A DNA stretch of 64,000 bases from Vicia villosa (GCF_029867415.1 NW_026705926.1:248001-312000), one strand, 5' to 3'. Positions 20,355-32,193 are shown, numbered from the stretch's first letter. A program made the numbers and translations. The notes: a model not told the origin generated them from the sequence alone.

Positions 20355-22847
20355 ATGCGAGGCAAGGCCTCAGCAGAATTTCCTTTTGACGCAGAAATTG
20401 AAAGGACTTTTCACGCAAGGCGCAGACAAGCTCATCAAGCTAAGCTGGAATCTGAGGAAGAAGTAATTACAGTTCATTCTGGTTCAGACACCGAAAGTGA
20501 AGAAGAGATCATGGGCGAGGTACCACCACCAGAGAGACTCCTCGGAGACTATGGAGTTGCAAATACACCGGGGGGAAGACAAACAATTATCAACCAACCG
20601 GTGAATGTTCCTAATTTTCAATTGCACCCAAGCACCATCACTCAGCTCGAAAGAAAGCCTTTCACCGGAAGGGTTAATGAAGATGCAAACAAGCACTTAC
20701 AGAGGTTTCTGACCATGAGTACAACTTTAAAAATCGAAGGTCATACAGAAGAGGCCAAGAAGCTGAGAATGTTTCCATTCACCTTGGCAGAAGAAGCAGA
20801 AGAGTGGTTTTATTCCCTTCCAGCGGGCAGCATTACATCATGGGGAGAGATGGAAAAAGCTTTCTTAAATGAGTATTTTCCCGCCTCGGTATTTATAAGG
20901 AAGAGGTATGACATTCTGAATTTCAAGCAGAAGGAGGGTGAGCCCTTAGGAGATGCATACAAAAGATTCAAAAGAATTCTAGTAGCATGTCCCACTCACA
21001 ATATGGACAAGACTGAACAGATGCAAGTATTTGTCAATGGGCTCAGAATGAAAACAAAACAGTTAATTGATACAGCAGCTGGAGGCTCGACAAATTTCAC
21101 AACAGCCTCAGGCATCATCAAAATCATTGAAGTAATAGCTGCAAATGAGCATTTGGAATTGTATGACAGGTGTGCTAGCAAACCGGAAGGAATCATTGAT
21201 CTCAAGCTGGAGACTTCTAAAACTCGGGTTGAAGATGCGATAGCCGCAAAAGTTGAAAAGAAATTGAAGGCTATGAATATAGGTAAACAACAGGTGGCTC
21301 AAGTTCAACAAGCTCAACCTGTCAGCTGTGAAATCTGTAATGGCCCACACCAAATGGTGTACTGTTTTGCTACTCCCAAGCAGATTGAAGAAATCAAATT
21401 CCTAAGGCAAAACAACCCGTATTCTAACACCTATAATCCTGGGTGGAAGAATCATCCAAATTTTGCTTGGAAAGATCAACAACAACAAGGTACCCAGAAG
21501 GCAGAGTGGGAAGTGGCCATTGAAAGATTAGTTGGGCAGTGTTCTCAGTTCCAAGAAGAAACAAGAAACAACCACAGAAACACTTCGGCCTCAATTAAAA
21601 ATCTGGAAGTTCAAGTGGGGCAGATAGCACAGCATCTCAATCTACAGGCACAAGGTACCTTTCCGAGCTCAACTGTGAAAAATCCGAAAGACCAGGAGAA
21701 GATTAATGCTGTCACTACAAGAAGTAGGAGAATAGCAGAATCTGAAAAGGAAAAAGAAAAAGAGGAAATAGATGACCCCATGGTAATAGAGGTGGATTTG
21801 GAAATAAGAGAGAATCCAAAAGAGCCAGAAGTTGTGGTACCGCCGGTTAAACCAATTGAAGAAAAAAATAAGAAAGACGCTGAACCTGTGATAAAACTGC
21901 CCTTCCCCTCCAGAGTGACAAAGAAGGGTTCAAGAGAGAAAGACTTTGAGAAGTTTACTAAATTGTTCAAAAAGTTAGAGGTAAATCTACCATTCTTTGA
22001 AGCACTTGAGCACATGCCTTTGTACAAGAAATTTATGAAGGAGGTGTTGGGGAAAAAGAGATCACTAGGAGGAGAACCAAAAATTGCAACGGAAAAGTGT
22101 GGTATAGTCTCAACAGCAAGGAAGATCCCAATAAAGAGGAAAGACCCTGGGGCAGTGGCGATACCATGCACTATCAAGAATATAGCATTTAAGAAGGTAC
22201 TCCTCGATTCTGGGTCTAGTGTGAGTTTAATGCCTTTGCCCATTTTCAAAAAGCTTGAATTGGAAAAGATTAGTGAAAGTAAGACCCAGTTAAGGTTCGC
22301 CGATCACACCGTTAAGAAATCATATGGGGTAGCTGAAGATGTACTAGTGGAAGTTGATAAATTTGTATTCCCTGTTGACTTCCACATCATGGACATTCCG
22401 GAAGACGAAGAAACTCCTATCCTTCTTGGGAGGCCATTTTTGTCGACAGGCCGCTGCAACCTCGACATTGAAAAAGGAACGCTGACGCTGAAATCTTTTG
22501 ATGAAGAAGTAACGTTGAAGATGTTAGGAGTCAAAAGACAGAGGGCGGTTGTGAATGATCAAACTTCTGATGGTATGACAGAAAGTGAGGAAAAGAACAA
22601 GAAGTCTAAACAGCTCCAAGAAAAAGTGTCAAGCATAGCCTCCCGGGTGGAACCATCTTATGTAGTTGTCAAAAATCTTAAGAAAGCTAAGGAAGTCAAG
22701 AAGAAGGTGGAGGAGAAAGAGCAAGGAAAGAAGAAGAATGTGGGAAGTAAATTAAAGAGAAAAGCGGTGAATGCTTTTCGTCTTCATGAGTTAGTGGTTG
22801 CGAAAGTGACAAGCAACAAGGTTTGGAAAAGGAAATACCCTCCATAA
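20355..22847 (+). CDS. gag: Athila-type Gag-protease polyprotein, intact
   Basis: 830 residues from the first ATG. An acidic N-terminus precedes the retrotransposon Gag (capsid) domain at about residues 95-225, which contains EEWFYSLPAGSITSW and the conserved LNEYFP motif. A zinc-knuckle-like CEICNGPHQMVYC lies near residue 325 (CX2CX3HX4C, one residue shorter than the classic knuckle, as is usual in Athila). A Lys/Glu-rich linker follows. A retropepsin-like aspartic protease has its active site in LLDSGSSVSLMP near residue 617 and the flap-distal motif ILLGRPFLST near 690. The frame is unbroken. The stop codon is followed directly by 3' UTR, so pol is cleanly absent. The product would form virus-like particles and process itself; reverse transcription and integration would have to come from another element. 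Confidence 0.93.
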   Translation: MRGKASAEFPFDAEIERTFHARRRQAHQAKLESEEEVITVHSGSDTESEEEIMGEVPPPERLLGDYGVANTPGGRQTIINQPVNVPNFQLHPSTITQLERKPFTGRVNEDANKHLQRFLTMSTTLKIEGHTEEAKKLRMFPFTLAEEAEEWFYSLPAGSITSWGEMEKAFLNEYFPASVFIRKRYDILNFKQKEGEPLGDAYKRFKRILVACPTHNMDKTEQMQVFVNGLRMKTKQLIDTAAGGSTNFTTASGIIKIIEVIAANEHLELYDRCASKPEGIIDLKLETSKTRVEDAIAAKVEKKLKAMNIGKQQVAQVQQAQPVSCEICNGPHQMVYCFATPKQIEEIKFLRQNNPYSNTYNPGWKNHPNFAWKDQQQQGTQKAEWEVAIERLVGQCSQFQEETRNNHRNTSASIKNLEVQVGQIAQHLNLQAQGTFPSSTVKNPKDQEKINAVTTRSRRIAESEKEKEKEEIDDPMVIEVDLEIRENPKEPEVVVPPVKPIEEKNKKDAEPVIKLPFPSRVTKKGSREKDFEKFTKLFKKLEVNLPFFEALEHMPLYKKFMKEVLGKKRSLGGEPKIATEKCGIVSTARKIPIKRKDPGAVAIPCTIKNIAFKKVLLDSGSSVSLMPLPIFKKLELEKISESKTQLRFADHTVKKSYGVAEDVLVEVDKFVFPVDFHIMDIPEDEETPILLGRPFLSTGRCNLDIEKGTLTLKSFDEEVTLKMLGVKRQRAVVNDQTSDGMTESEEKNKKSKQLQEKVSSIASRVEPSYVVVKNLKKAKEVKKKVEEKEQGKKKNVGSKLKRKAVNAFRLHELVVAKVTSNKVWKRKYPP

Positions 22848-23954
22848 TAAAGGGTAATGGACCGTCGAGCCATGCGACGTTAAACGAAGCGCTCCGTGGG
22901 AGGCAACCCACGGTTTTAATAATTAATTTCTCTGTTTGTTTATTTTATTTTCAGGAAATAAAAGAGGACGTCTCTGGTGAAAGCTTGGAAGTGATCATGA
23001 GAGTGCATTGCCCTCTGTGAGTCACCTCTCTCGAACTCGTTCTGAAACATTGAGGTCAATGTTTAGTTCAAGTTTGGGGGAGGCTCTTCTCTGTGCATTT
23101 TATTTTTATGTTAGTTTTATGTTATTGGTATGATGTGAAACCATAAAGTGAATTCTGCCCAAAATTTTTACCGAAATTTTAAATTTTTGTTGAAGAAGTT
23201 TTGATCCTAAAGAGCGATCGGGAATAGTATATAGAGATGAAGCGAGGATTGTTTGAGGACAGGAAGTGCGGAATAATGTGACAAGAGGTTTGTTTAAGCA
23301 CCCCTGGTTCCCTGAAAGAGATACGAGTCTAACGTGTAGATTTGCACCATAGTACTTGTCTCCTGAGAAGTACTTCTCGAGTAGTTTATTGATACAGTCT
23401 GGCATAATTCGGAGTCACTTGCATGATGGCTGGTTGAGAAAAAAAAAAAGAGATATAAAGTTGGTACCAAATGATGAAAAGGCGGTAAAAGGCAATCGGC
23501 TCGCTAAGTTGGGTAATCCTCACCCGGTTATTCAGCCCAAAGGAGATTGATCCCCAAACGTCGTCCAAAAGGACAATATATAACTGCAAGGTTTGAAAAT
23601 TTCATCGATAATAAAAAGTAGCCAATGCTGCTAGTTTGGTGCCAGAGAAAAAAATAATAAGAAGCCTTGATCCGTCTCATGCAGGTGATGATTATTATAA
23701 GAAATGCAGTGCCTTAATATGATTGTCCGAATGAAAGAGGAGGAAAATCGGAAAGAGACTTAAGTGCAAAGCATAGTTGGAGAGGTATCCGAAACGGGAG
23801 CTTGAGGATTAATGTGGTAACAAAACTCGTCGCGTCATGTGAATGCCAAATCACTGTTTCTTGATCAGTACAGACGGATATCTCACGTATGAACACCGTG
23901 TGCTTTGAAGGTCATTAACTTTTGTAGTTGTCGCTTGAGGTCAAGCAACGGTTT
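22848..23954 (+). other. 3' untranslated region of the gag-only element
   Basis: 1.1 kb without a gene. Shortly after the stop is the phrase ACGTTAAACGAAGCGCT then GGGAGGCAACCCACGG, which I recognise from legume Athila 3' regions, so the coding part that should precede it (RT-RH-IN) has been removed. GGTTTAAGTTTGGGGGAG and AGTTCAAGTTTGGGGGAGG (near 23066) form two PPT-like purine runs. Confidence 0.7.
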
Positions 23955-23969
23955 AAGTTTGGGGGAGTT
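23955..23969 (+). promoter_or_regulatory. Polypurine tract
   Basis: AAGTTTGGGGGAGTT lies immediately before the TGATCA start of the 3' LTR, as required for plus-strand priming. A second similar run, AAGTTTGGGGGAGG, lies at about 23067-23080. Confidence 0.8.
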
Positions 23970-25320
23970 TGATCAGTGGTTTTCACACATAGTTTTATCG
24001 TTGTTTTTAAGTATGTTTAAGTTTTGTTATTGAGTGTTTTATTTCTTTATTCGTCATTTTATGCTTTGGTTGTATGTTTTAATGTTTCCAAGTTCATATG
24101 GAGAAATCGGAGTAAAGCAGTGCTAAACTCGGAAGTTTTGAGGAAGTTCAGAAAACATGCTACAGGAGGCCTGACACGGGTGCCCGTGTTGCTCAACACG
24201 GGCCGTGTCAGGAAGAGCGCTGGAACAAAGTGTGGAAAGAATGGAAAACAGTGGTGCAACACGGGTGCCCGTGTTGCTCAACACGGCCCGTGTTGCTAAG
24301 CCTGGGACTTGGATCTTGAAAAATAAATTATAGGGGACCAACACGGGTGCCCGTGTTGCACAACACGGCCCGTGTTGGGTGATGACGCTGATTTCAGTGA
24401 TTTTTATTATTTAGTTCAGTGGTTGGCCTGCAGGGGTGTTTTTGGAATTTCCAACCAACTTAAGTGAGTCTGCACTATTTAGGAGGGTTTCCAAGATGAA
24501 TTAGGGATCTTTTTGCCACACGAAGAATTGGAGGATTGAGAGAAGAAGCCTATGCAATTGGAGAAGAACGGAGAACTCTCATGAGCGGAAGCCATTGAAG
24601 ATCAAAGTTCATCATCTCTATTGTAATGTCTTTATTTGATATCTTTGTAATTTCTTTGGATGATATGAGTAGCTAAACCCCCCAATGCTAGGGGGTGTCC
24701 CTGATTAACATTTGTGATGATTTTGAATTCCGAATTTCAATAACATGTTTCTCTTTTACATTCAATTTAATGGTATAAGGTTTTTAATGCTTTCCTCGTC
24801 GGACCAACTGGATTGATTTATGACTGACAATTAGGATTGACCTCCATTGTTAGGGTTTTTATACCATTATATTATAGTAGATATCACCTAGGACTAGGGA
24901 TACCCTATAGTAACCGGATTGTTCTTGATTATAATAATATTTGATTTGATCACTAATTTCGAAGGACTTTGGGATTAGGATTTCAATGTTCAAAAGTTTG
25001 CCCACTAAGGACTTAGGAGCAAATACCCTTAAGAACCGGTAATTGATAAGTTGAACTTTGTTAATGAAATAAGGGTTCAGAATTGTTACATGTTAATGCA
25101 CACACCTACCCTGGCATGTTACTCATATTTGGCCAATTCAACCTTTTTAAGTTTATTTGCAATTTAATTTGTAATCACAAAAACCAAAACCCCAAGGCTT
25201 TTTGTTTAATTGAAGTGCGACTAACTCTATAATCTCACGCAGTCCTTGAGATCGATATTCGGGGAATTTTCCCTTTATTACTACAGAGGTAAAATAGTAC
25301 ACTTGCTATTTTACCGATCA
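23970..25320 (+). repeat. 3' LTR of the gag-only Athila-type element
   Basis: 1351 bp, nearly identical to the 5' LTR with an offset of 5135 bp. It ends ACCGATCA and is followed by the TSD GGAAG. Its dyads are slightly more regular than in the 5' LTR: the first reads ACACGGGTGCCCGTGT, where the 5' copy has GTGGCC. Confidence 0.95.
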
Positions 25321-26156
25321 GGAAGCTCAAAAATATGGGCCCAATACTCAAAATTTCAAAATTCACCAATTAGGGTTTCATGCCTTTCTTGAATTTTACT
25401 CAACTTCTGTCAATCATAACTCACTCAATTTTTATCATATGGAGATCATCTTGTACTTTTGCAAAGCTCAAGATATCTACTACAACCCCCTTTGGAATAT
25501 TTTTTGCATTTAAAGAATTTATTTTGGTGACATTGGCTCTGACAAAAAATGGCTTTTTGTGGACTTCTAGAAGGACCTGTAATGTTTTGGCTTCTATCTT
25601 TTAATTGAAGCATATCTTGGGCTTGGGCCCAACATTAAAGTTGTAGAGAATTGAAATTCCTTAAGAATGAGCTTTGGTTAGGGAAAAGGATGAAGCATGT
25701 GAAAGTTATGCCTGGTCAAAGTTGGGTTGACTTTCCTTTAAAAGTAACCAAAAACCCTAATTTAGTAACTTTTGATTTTGGTGAGTTTTGAGATGAATTA
25801 TGATCAACCCTTGATCAAATGATGAATATGACTTCAAATGGTTGATGTTGACAAAAAAATTTGAGTTTTGACTGTATGTTGACCATAGTTGACTTTTTTG
25901 TCTGATATAGTTAATTGTTGGTCAACTGACTGACTGACTGGGCAAATTTATGATTCAAGGCTTAAAACTTGGTATGAGGATACTTTGAAGCATATGAGAC
26001 ACCATGAAGTCTACTTGAGTCCTTGGAAGCTCAATTTCCTTTGAGTAAATCAAAACCCTAGTTAAAGGTCCATCACATAGGAGGGGCTTTGTCTGATGAA
26101 ACCTTGAGTTTTCTTGAATTATCTTGAAATATGGAGGGAAATTTTGGGGTATAACA

Positions 26157-27407
26157 CGAATTTTGGGTCAGATCATAGATTTAGGCCCAAAACGTGTGAC
26201 TGCTAGGATTCTAGGAGTAAACATAGGAATCCTAGGAGGCTGCTCGGAACTAGCTGTTAGGCGAGCAGAAGGGCGTTCCTGGTCGAGAAGGTGAGACCCG
26301 GGGCACTGGACCATTTAACTAACAAGGCTTGAGTTGACATGGTCGACGAGGTTGTGGCTACCTCGGTAACAGGAAGAAGAGGCGACAATCCTTCTGTCCT
26401 TAAGCGTTAGGGCCCAGATTGCTGGGCCGCCCTAGAGTGGATATGGATTGGGCCGTCCCTGGATGTCGGGCTAGTCTAGAACAGAAGCCCCCCAAGTCGT
26501 TGCTCCGATCATGGGAGTGACGACTTAAGGGCAGTCTCTAATCGAGGGGAGAGTTAGGGATGTTATCTTCTCGTGTGTTTGTCTTTGTTTCGAGGGAACT
26601 GGCTGCCGAGGAGGATAAACGTCGTTCGAGGAGATGAACAATTGACTGGATGTGAAGAGGTGATGTCGCACGCGTGCCTGGAGATACGTGCAGTTATTGC
26701 GGTGTAATAACGGCTAGGCTAAGGCTAGGCTAGGCGCGTGTCCGGTCACGTGCTGGGGAACCCTTCTATAAATAAGGGGAAGCCCAGCGTTTTGACACTT
26801 TCGTTTCTCTTTCACTTTCGTTCGCCGCCTTTAACTGCTTTCGACCACCGCTAGCTTTCTACCCGAGCACGTAAGTTAGCTTATTTTTCCAACTTTTTAT
26901 GATCTACTCTAGTTACTAGATAGAATGCATGTGGTTTAGGATAGAAGAAACGTAGTTGGTAGGGTATTTTCGGCGGTGTGTTGGTGGCTGACGGTGGTCC
27001 TGCTGTTTTTTGGACACCGGCGTCGTTGATCAGTAACGATTTATCTGTTACTCCGCCGTTATTTTGGCCGTTGCGTTGGTTTTGATAGGATAGTTAACAT
27101 GAACATACAGATGAATCTCCGCCGAAACCTGGGTTAGGTTTGTGGTACCCTTAAACCCCAGGTGTCGAGAAGGTGTTTCCTCGACGTCTAAAACCTTAGT
27201 CGTTATGGAGGCTCGTCATCGAGACAGATCGAGGGAGCCTTTCGAGGGGTTCCCTGATGCCTTTGTTTGTTGTTTTGAGTTAAGGGATTTGGCCGAGGAC
27301 GTTGTCTTTGTTGCCTTTGCGCACACCCTTTCACTTGATTAGCGGTGGAAGGGTACATTTGATTTTTGACGTCGAATTCACTTTTTTCTGCTGCTTTTCA
27401 GGTATAA
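26157..27407 (+). promoter_or_regulatory. Promoter and spliced 5' leader of a PF04195-type retroelement gene
   Basis: TATAAATA lies at 26767-26774, in the GC-rich phrase CTTCTATAAATAAGGGGAAG. A likely leader exon ends CCCGAGCAC at 26870. A GT-AG intron (GTAAGT at 26871, TTTTCAG ending 27401) is followed six bases later by an ATG at 27408. The upstream part, 26157-26760, is probably LTR U3; its left boundary coincides with the end of the Ogre-type LTR and no TSD is visible. Confidence 0.55.
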
Positions 27408-30346
27408 ATGTCTGACCGTTTCAACGAAGATACCCTGAGTGAGAACAGTCGCGAGGATACTGGTAGCTCAAAAAACTCCATCTTCTCGCAAAGATCCCCC
27501 CGACCGAACTGCTGCTAACCAGGGAGGGGACCCTATTGTAACACCCTTCTAATACCCTGCATAAATATTAAACAAATGATCAGAGTAAAACATGAAAAGG
27601 GCATTACAACTTCCATATAATCAAAACAAAAACTCATGTCATGCCATAAAAGGAACGTTAAACCAAAATTATTCAGATCATCATGTTAACACGGCGGAAA
27701 TATCTTTAACATCTGAACAATGCAACATCCAAAGTCATAGACTTTAAAACACCACCATAATAAAACACCCAAATAAAAAGAGTTTAACAATTAACTCTAA
27801 ACGACGTTCCCAGTGTTACACGACCAGAGCATGACACGGACCCAACTAACTCTAACGAACTACTTGACGAGCTATTCCTCACCAAGTACAAGAGCTACTC
27901 CTCAATCTGAAAAATAACAACAGTAAGGGTGAGTCTCATTCGCATTTAACCAATGTTATAGGATATAGATGATAACATATCAATCACATGCTATTCACCC
28001 AATCACAGTTACGATCAGATTCTCAACCACACAATCAGTACAACAAACATACAATCAACACATATTATAACATTGGACAATCTTCCATTCATGTTATAAT
28101 AACACAAGTAGCCTAATGCAATGCAACTACATGCATGTGGTACCAAAATATGGGATAACCCATCTCACCGATCCACCATCGTCAAGGATACGGCAACACC
28201 CACTCACTAATTCCACACAATGGGAATTAGCTACCACTGATCCACCATCGTCAAGGATCAGCCACACAATGATTATGAAATGCATGTATCAACCATAACA
28301 TGCTCATCACCCACATAAGTCAACCAAATGTCATAATCATCAACTACAATAATCAATAGCTATACACAATCATGCTATTTCTCAACCATGGTAAAACACA
28401 TATTTTATACCAATAATACATGTATAACAAACACCGGTTACAACCACAACATCATACAGGTGAAATATTCATTAATATAGTTGTACACATAAACCACCAC
28501 AACCAATTAAAATCGAGTGTTTCAAAATAATTTCGAGTCACGACTCAAAACACTATTTTATCATGTAAATCATTTGATTAGCTTTACTATGCTCAAAATG
28601 GAACTAAAATCGAATTTACGGTTTAAAAGTTAGGAGTTTTCAAAGTTAAGAAAGTTTTAGAAAAAGTCACGCAGAACCCGGTTCCTCCCTACGTGGGAAT
28701 CGGTTCCTGAAATCCTTCAAAAACTCCTCTATGATTTTTACTACTAGGAACCGGGTTGTACCTACATGGGAACCGGTTCCTGCTGAACATAATTCCTTCG
28801 CTTCTGGTTTCTACTACTGGAACTCGGTTCCTCCCACCTGGGAACCGGTTCCTACGCTACTATATCAGAAAACACCATTCGTTTCACCACCGTATTGACC
28901 CGAATCCATACCAATTCGCACCCAAATGCATTATAACACCAAAACGGCAACCACAAACACAATTAACACATTTATAACACATTTCAATAATCCAATTCAC
29001 ACCACACATGATCAATACAACATTATTAATCAATTCTCCCAAAACCTAACATCTCTATAACCTAAGCATAACTCAATTAGCATGAGCAACATGTTCAATT
29101 CCATTCTACTACCTATAACCCCATAATAGAAGAGAAATGGAAGAGTCCCCCCTTACCTGAAGGTTGATTCTTCGCTCTTCCTCTGTCGCACTTCTCTGCT
29201 CCTCTTCTCTTTTCATGTGTTTCTCTTTTCCAAATGTTGTAACCTTCTCTATTCCACAACTCCCTCTATTTTATTAAAAATGAAATAAAATTATTTTAAT
29301 TAGTAATAGGGCCTACCAATGCACCCCCTCTTTACTAATCACAACTCAAGCCCAATTGCTTAATTCCTCATAATCCTCAATAATTTCAAATAATTCCCCA
29401 TAATTCAATTAAATTAAATTATGAAAATATGGAGTGTTACACCTATTCAGGTGGAGGAAGGGACGACTTTTGGGGATGAATGGGTGGCTGGCGAGCCAAA
29501 GCTTACCCCTTCAAAATTCCTCATTCGTCCCGAGGATGCTTTTACTGTGGTGACTAAGGGGGCTGACCCGTTTGATGTTGCGAGAGAATAGAGGGTGGTA
29601 TTTTCTACGGCGGCCGATAGGGTATGCTCGTAATATCTCGAGGACCAGTTCGCTTTGTACGAAGTGTGTTTCAAAGAGATGGGGCTTCGACTGCCCTTCA
29701 TCGAGATCCAGGTTGGCATGTTTCACTACCTGCACCCAGTGCCTTCTCAATTGCACCCTAATTCTAGCGCCTTCCTGAGGGAATTCAAACTGGTGTGCGA
29801 GTACCTCGAGATCGAGGCGTCTATTCCTCTATTTTTCAGCTGCTTTCACCTTCAGATGGGTGCCGTTGATGGCCAATTTTCGTTGGTTTCCCTAAAGCAG
29901 TTGAGGAAACTCTTCAAAGCCTTCTTTGAATTTGTTCGGGGTTTCAAGGACATGTTCTACTTGATTCAGCCTATCTCGCAGAAGGCCCTCCTCAATACTT
30001 TCTTCCCAAACGTCATACTTGGTCCGGACGGACAGCCTGAACTAGACGATCCAGGAGAAACGAGGAACCAGCTCGTTCAACGGTTTTATCGCAGCTGGTA
30101 TAGCAGCCACTTCGTGGATGGCACATACGCATATACTATGAAACTGAGCGCTCTGAACGAGTAGGATTTGGCTGGCTATGGGAGGCTCATGGCCTTTGTT
30201 GAGAGAATGGGCGTTATGCAACGACTAGGTAGAGGAGGTCGTCCATTGGTCGACGAGAATGGGAATCCCCTGGTCGAACCAGTCTTGATTAATGTTAAAG
30301 AACTCCTTGAGTGCAAGACGGTTGAGGGGATCTGGGCTTCAAATAT
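27408..30346 (+). pseudogene. Retroelement protein with 'putative gypsy type transposon' domain (PF04195), broken
   Basis: The coding sequence starts MSDRFNEDTLSE at 27408, stops after about 36 codons, and is split by a solo LTR at 27537-29441. It resumes at about 29449 and includes the PF04195-like segment at 29655-29890 (EVCFKEMGLRLPF, HYLHPVPSQLHPNS, LFFSCF) and a following conserved part to 30162. Further breaks are a TAG at 29589, a frame change near 29600-29655, and an in-frame TAG at 30162-30164, after which homology continues (GRLMAFVERMG) to about 30346, where another LTR fragment begins. Several lesions show it is dead. The biochemical role of PF04195 proteins is not established; they are found in plant retroelements. 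Confidence 0.65.
27537..29441 (-). mobile_element. Tekay-like solo LTR with TSD CCTAT
   Basis: TGTAACACCC at 27537 to GAGTGTTACA at 29441 (1905 bp), flanked by CCTAT at 27532-27536 and 29442-29446. It splits the PF04195-type gene. It is related to the LTRs at 10080 and 43857 by shared ends and by GCATGTGGTACCAAAATATG near 28133. The minus orientation rests on analogy with the PPT next to 13293 and on a minus-strand TTCAGGTAAGG splice-donor-like site near 29157. Three GGAACCGG/CCGGTTCC word pairs lie at 28676-28855. There is no internal region. Confidence 0.9.
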
Positions 30347-32193
30347 ACATGTATTCAACACTTTATAAAATATATATTATACGATTACAAATACGACATA
30401 GCTCAAACAATTCAAGATATCAAGTAATCTAATCACAAGTATCAATCAAGTGCCCAATCACACAATTAGCATACAAACACACCAAATGCAATTCACATCT
30501 TCACATTTGACTATGATGCGACTCAATACAAATGCATGTGGTACCAATGTTATCCTTAGCGGATTTACCGCGTCCATCTCCAAGAAAGATAACCACCAAA
30601 ATATGTTTGTCCTCTAGACTTCAAAACCATCACCAAGTTTTTGGACAAGTCAATAGCTCCCACGGAACTACCAAACATTGCCTATTTCTCACCTGATAAA
30701 TGAATACATGTGCAAATATCGACAATCAAATGCAATTAAGACTGTCTCTCAATCTTAATTATACAAACATATCTCACCAATTCATCACTTATGAATTCAC
30801 CATAAATTTGCACAAACATACACATTTTCATTTCATCAAACACACATGAAAATATCTCCACAACACTCACCAAATCAACACATCATCAATAACAAGTAGC
30901 AATCATAGCTCAACAATGTTATTCTCAAATAATCACATTTCACAACATACATACATGGAAATTCAAATATCATGTTATCTCAAGAAATTGATTCAAAACC
31001 ACACTGTAGCGGTGAAATTGGTGAGACTAAGGCCATGGGAAGACCTAGATCATTTTTTAACAGAGTCGCCATCGCGCTTTATTGTTTCCAAAAAGGAATG
31101 GGAGAAATAGCGAATAAAACCCACAGAAGTTTTTAAAATCAAAACTAATAAACTTATCAGAGATTTGGGTAAGGGAGTTTGTTATACAAGGGGAAGGTTT
31201 TAAGCACCCCTCATATCCATGGTACTCCATGAGAACCTCTTTGAAAATGTTATTGTTTTTGTGTACATCTTTTGAAAAAAACATATGTGAATTTATTGAA
31301 AAAGAGTGTGGGGATGGGAAAAGAATTTTTTTTAAAAAGTGAGCTCGATAAGACATCGTATCTTAGGCATACATACCCCTTTAACAATAGGGAAGTCAGA
31401 GCTTTTGTAGTTCCTCTTAAAAGGAAAAATAAAAGGGCCAAAGTGGCCAAAATCTTTTTGGGTGTTGAGTTTTAACAATACAAGGTCAATGGATTAAGAG
31501 TAGTTTCACCGGGAATAATTCTTCTCTTGATGCCAAGGTTTTAAAAAGGGGGTCAATGGACTAAGAGTAGTTTCACCGGGAATAATTCTCCTCTTAGTAC
31601 CAAGGTTTTAAAGAAGGGGTTGGTAAACAAAGTATATACAATGATAATACAATGGATAACAAATATAAGAATGCAAGGATAAAATCAACAAGTACATGTA
31701 CATGAACAAAAGACAATGATCAAGGTAAACAAATCACATTTAACATGGATAAGTGAAGATCAAGATGTTTTTGAATTAGGGTTTGAAATTAGGGTTTTGA
31801 AATCACACCTAAACCTAATTAATTTTTTAATGATTAAATACCAAATTCTAAAATAGAATTGTTCTAAGGGTACATGGTATAGTCAAAGAGATACTAACCT
31901 AACCCTAAACAAATATTCACAAAAAGATACAAAGTTAATTTGAAGAATATAATCAAAAGAAAATGATTTTTGGTTGATTTTTAATACATAAAAGGACATG
32001 TTTATGATTAATTTTTAAATGATAAAATATTAAATATTTTTGAGTTTTTTTAAACCTCATATGAAAATACACAAGTTAAATAAACTACACAAAAAAGAAC
32101 AAGTTGAAAAATTTAATTTTGCTATTTTTTATGCGTTTTTGAAGTTTATAAAGAAACTAAAAAAAAAAAACAAGTGATAAAAGTAATGGAAAT

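Larger units (their letters stand above)
18835..25320 (+). mobile_element. Complete gag-only Athila-type LTR retrotransposon (TR-GAG)
   Basis: A full 6486-bp element: 5' LTR 18835-20187, PBS 20194-20211, gag-protease ORF 20355-22847, 3' UTR, polypurine tract, and 3' LTR 23970-25320. It is flanked by GGAAG at 18830-18834 and 25321-25325. The gag frame is intact, but there is no reverse transcriptase, RNase H or integrase anywhere inside. Elements of this kind are described as TR-GAG: non-autonomous, with Gag made in cis and polymerase functions supplied by a full-length relative. By eye, the LTRs differ at three bases and two 1-bp run-length changes, so the insertion is recent. It sits inside an older Ogre-type LTR. 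Confidence 0.95.
16042..26156 (-). mobile_element. Ogre-type LTR (about 3.6 kb) interrupted by a gag-only Athila element
   Basis: The left end TGTTGCGG at 16042 is followed by AGAGTCGCCACCGACTTTTA and AAAGGGAAGGTATTAGCACC, as in the other Ogre-type LTRs. The right end at 26156 reads TTTTGGGGTATAACA, which on the minus strand is the TGTTATACCCC start typical of these LTRs. Removing the 6486-bp nested element and one TSD copy leaves about 3624 bp, close to the 3843 bp of the intact solo LTR at 31015-34857. No flanking TSD was found (AAACA left, CGAAT right), so it is either a solo LTR with a rearranged edge or two fragments. The interior has no gene. Confidence 0.65.

Noticed and set aside
21611..22249. 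212-codon minus-strand frame opposite gag
   Set aside because: Antisense shadow of the intact Gag-protease frame; low-complexity Ser/Phe/Leu composition.
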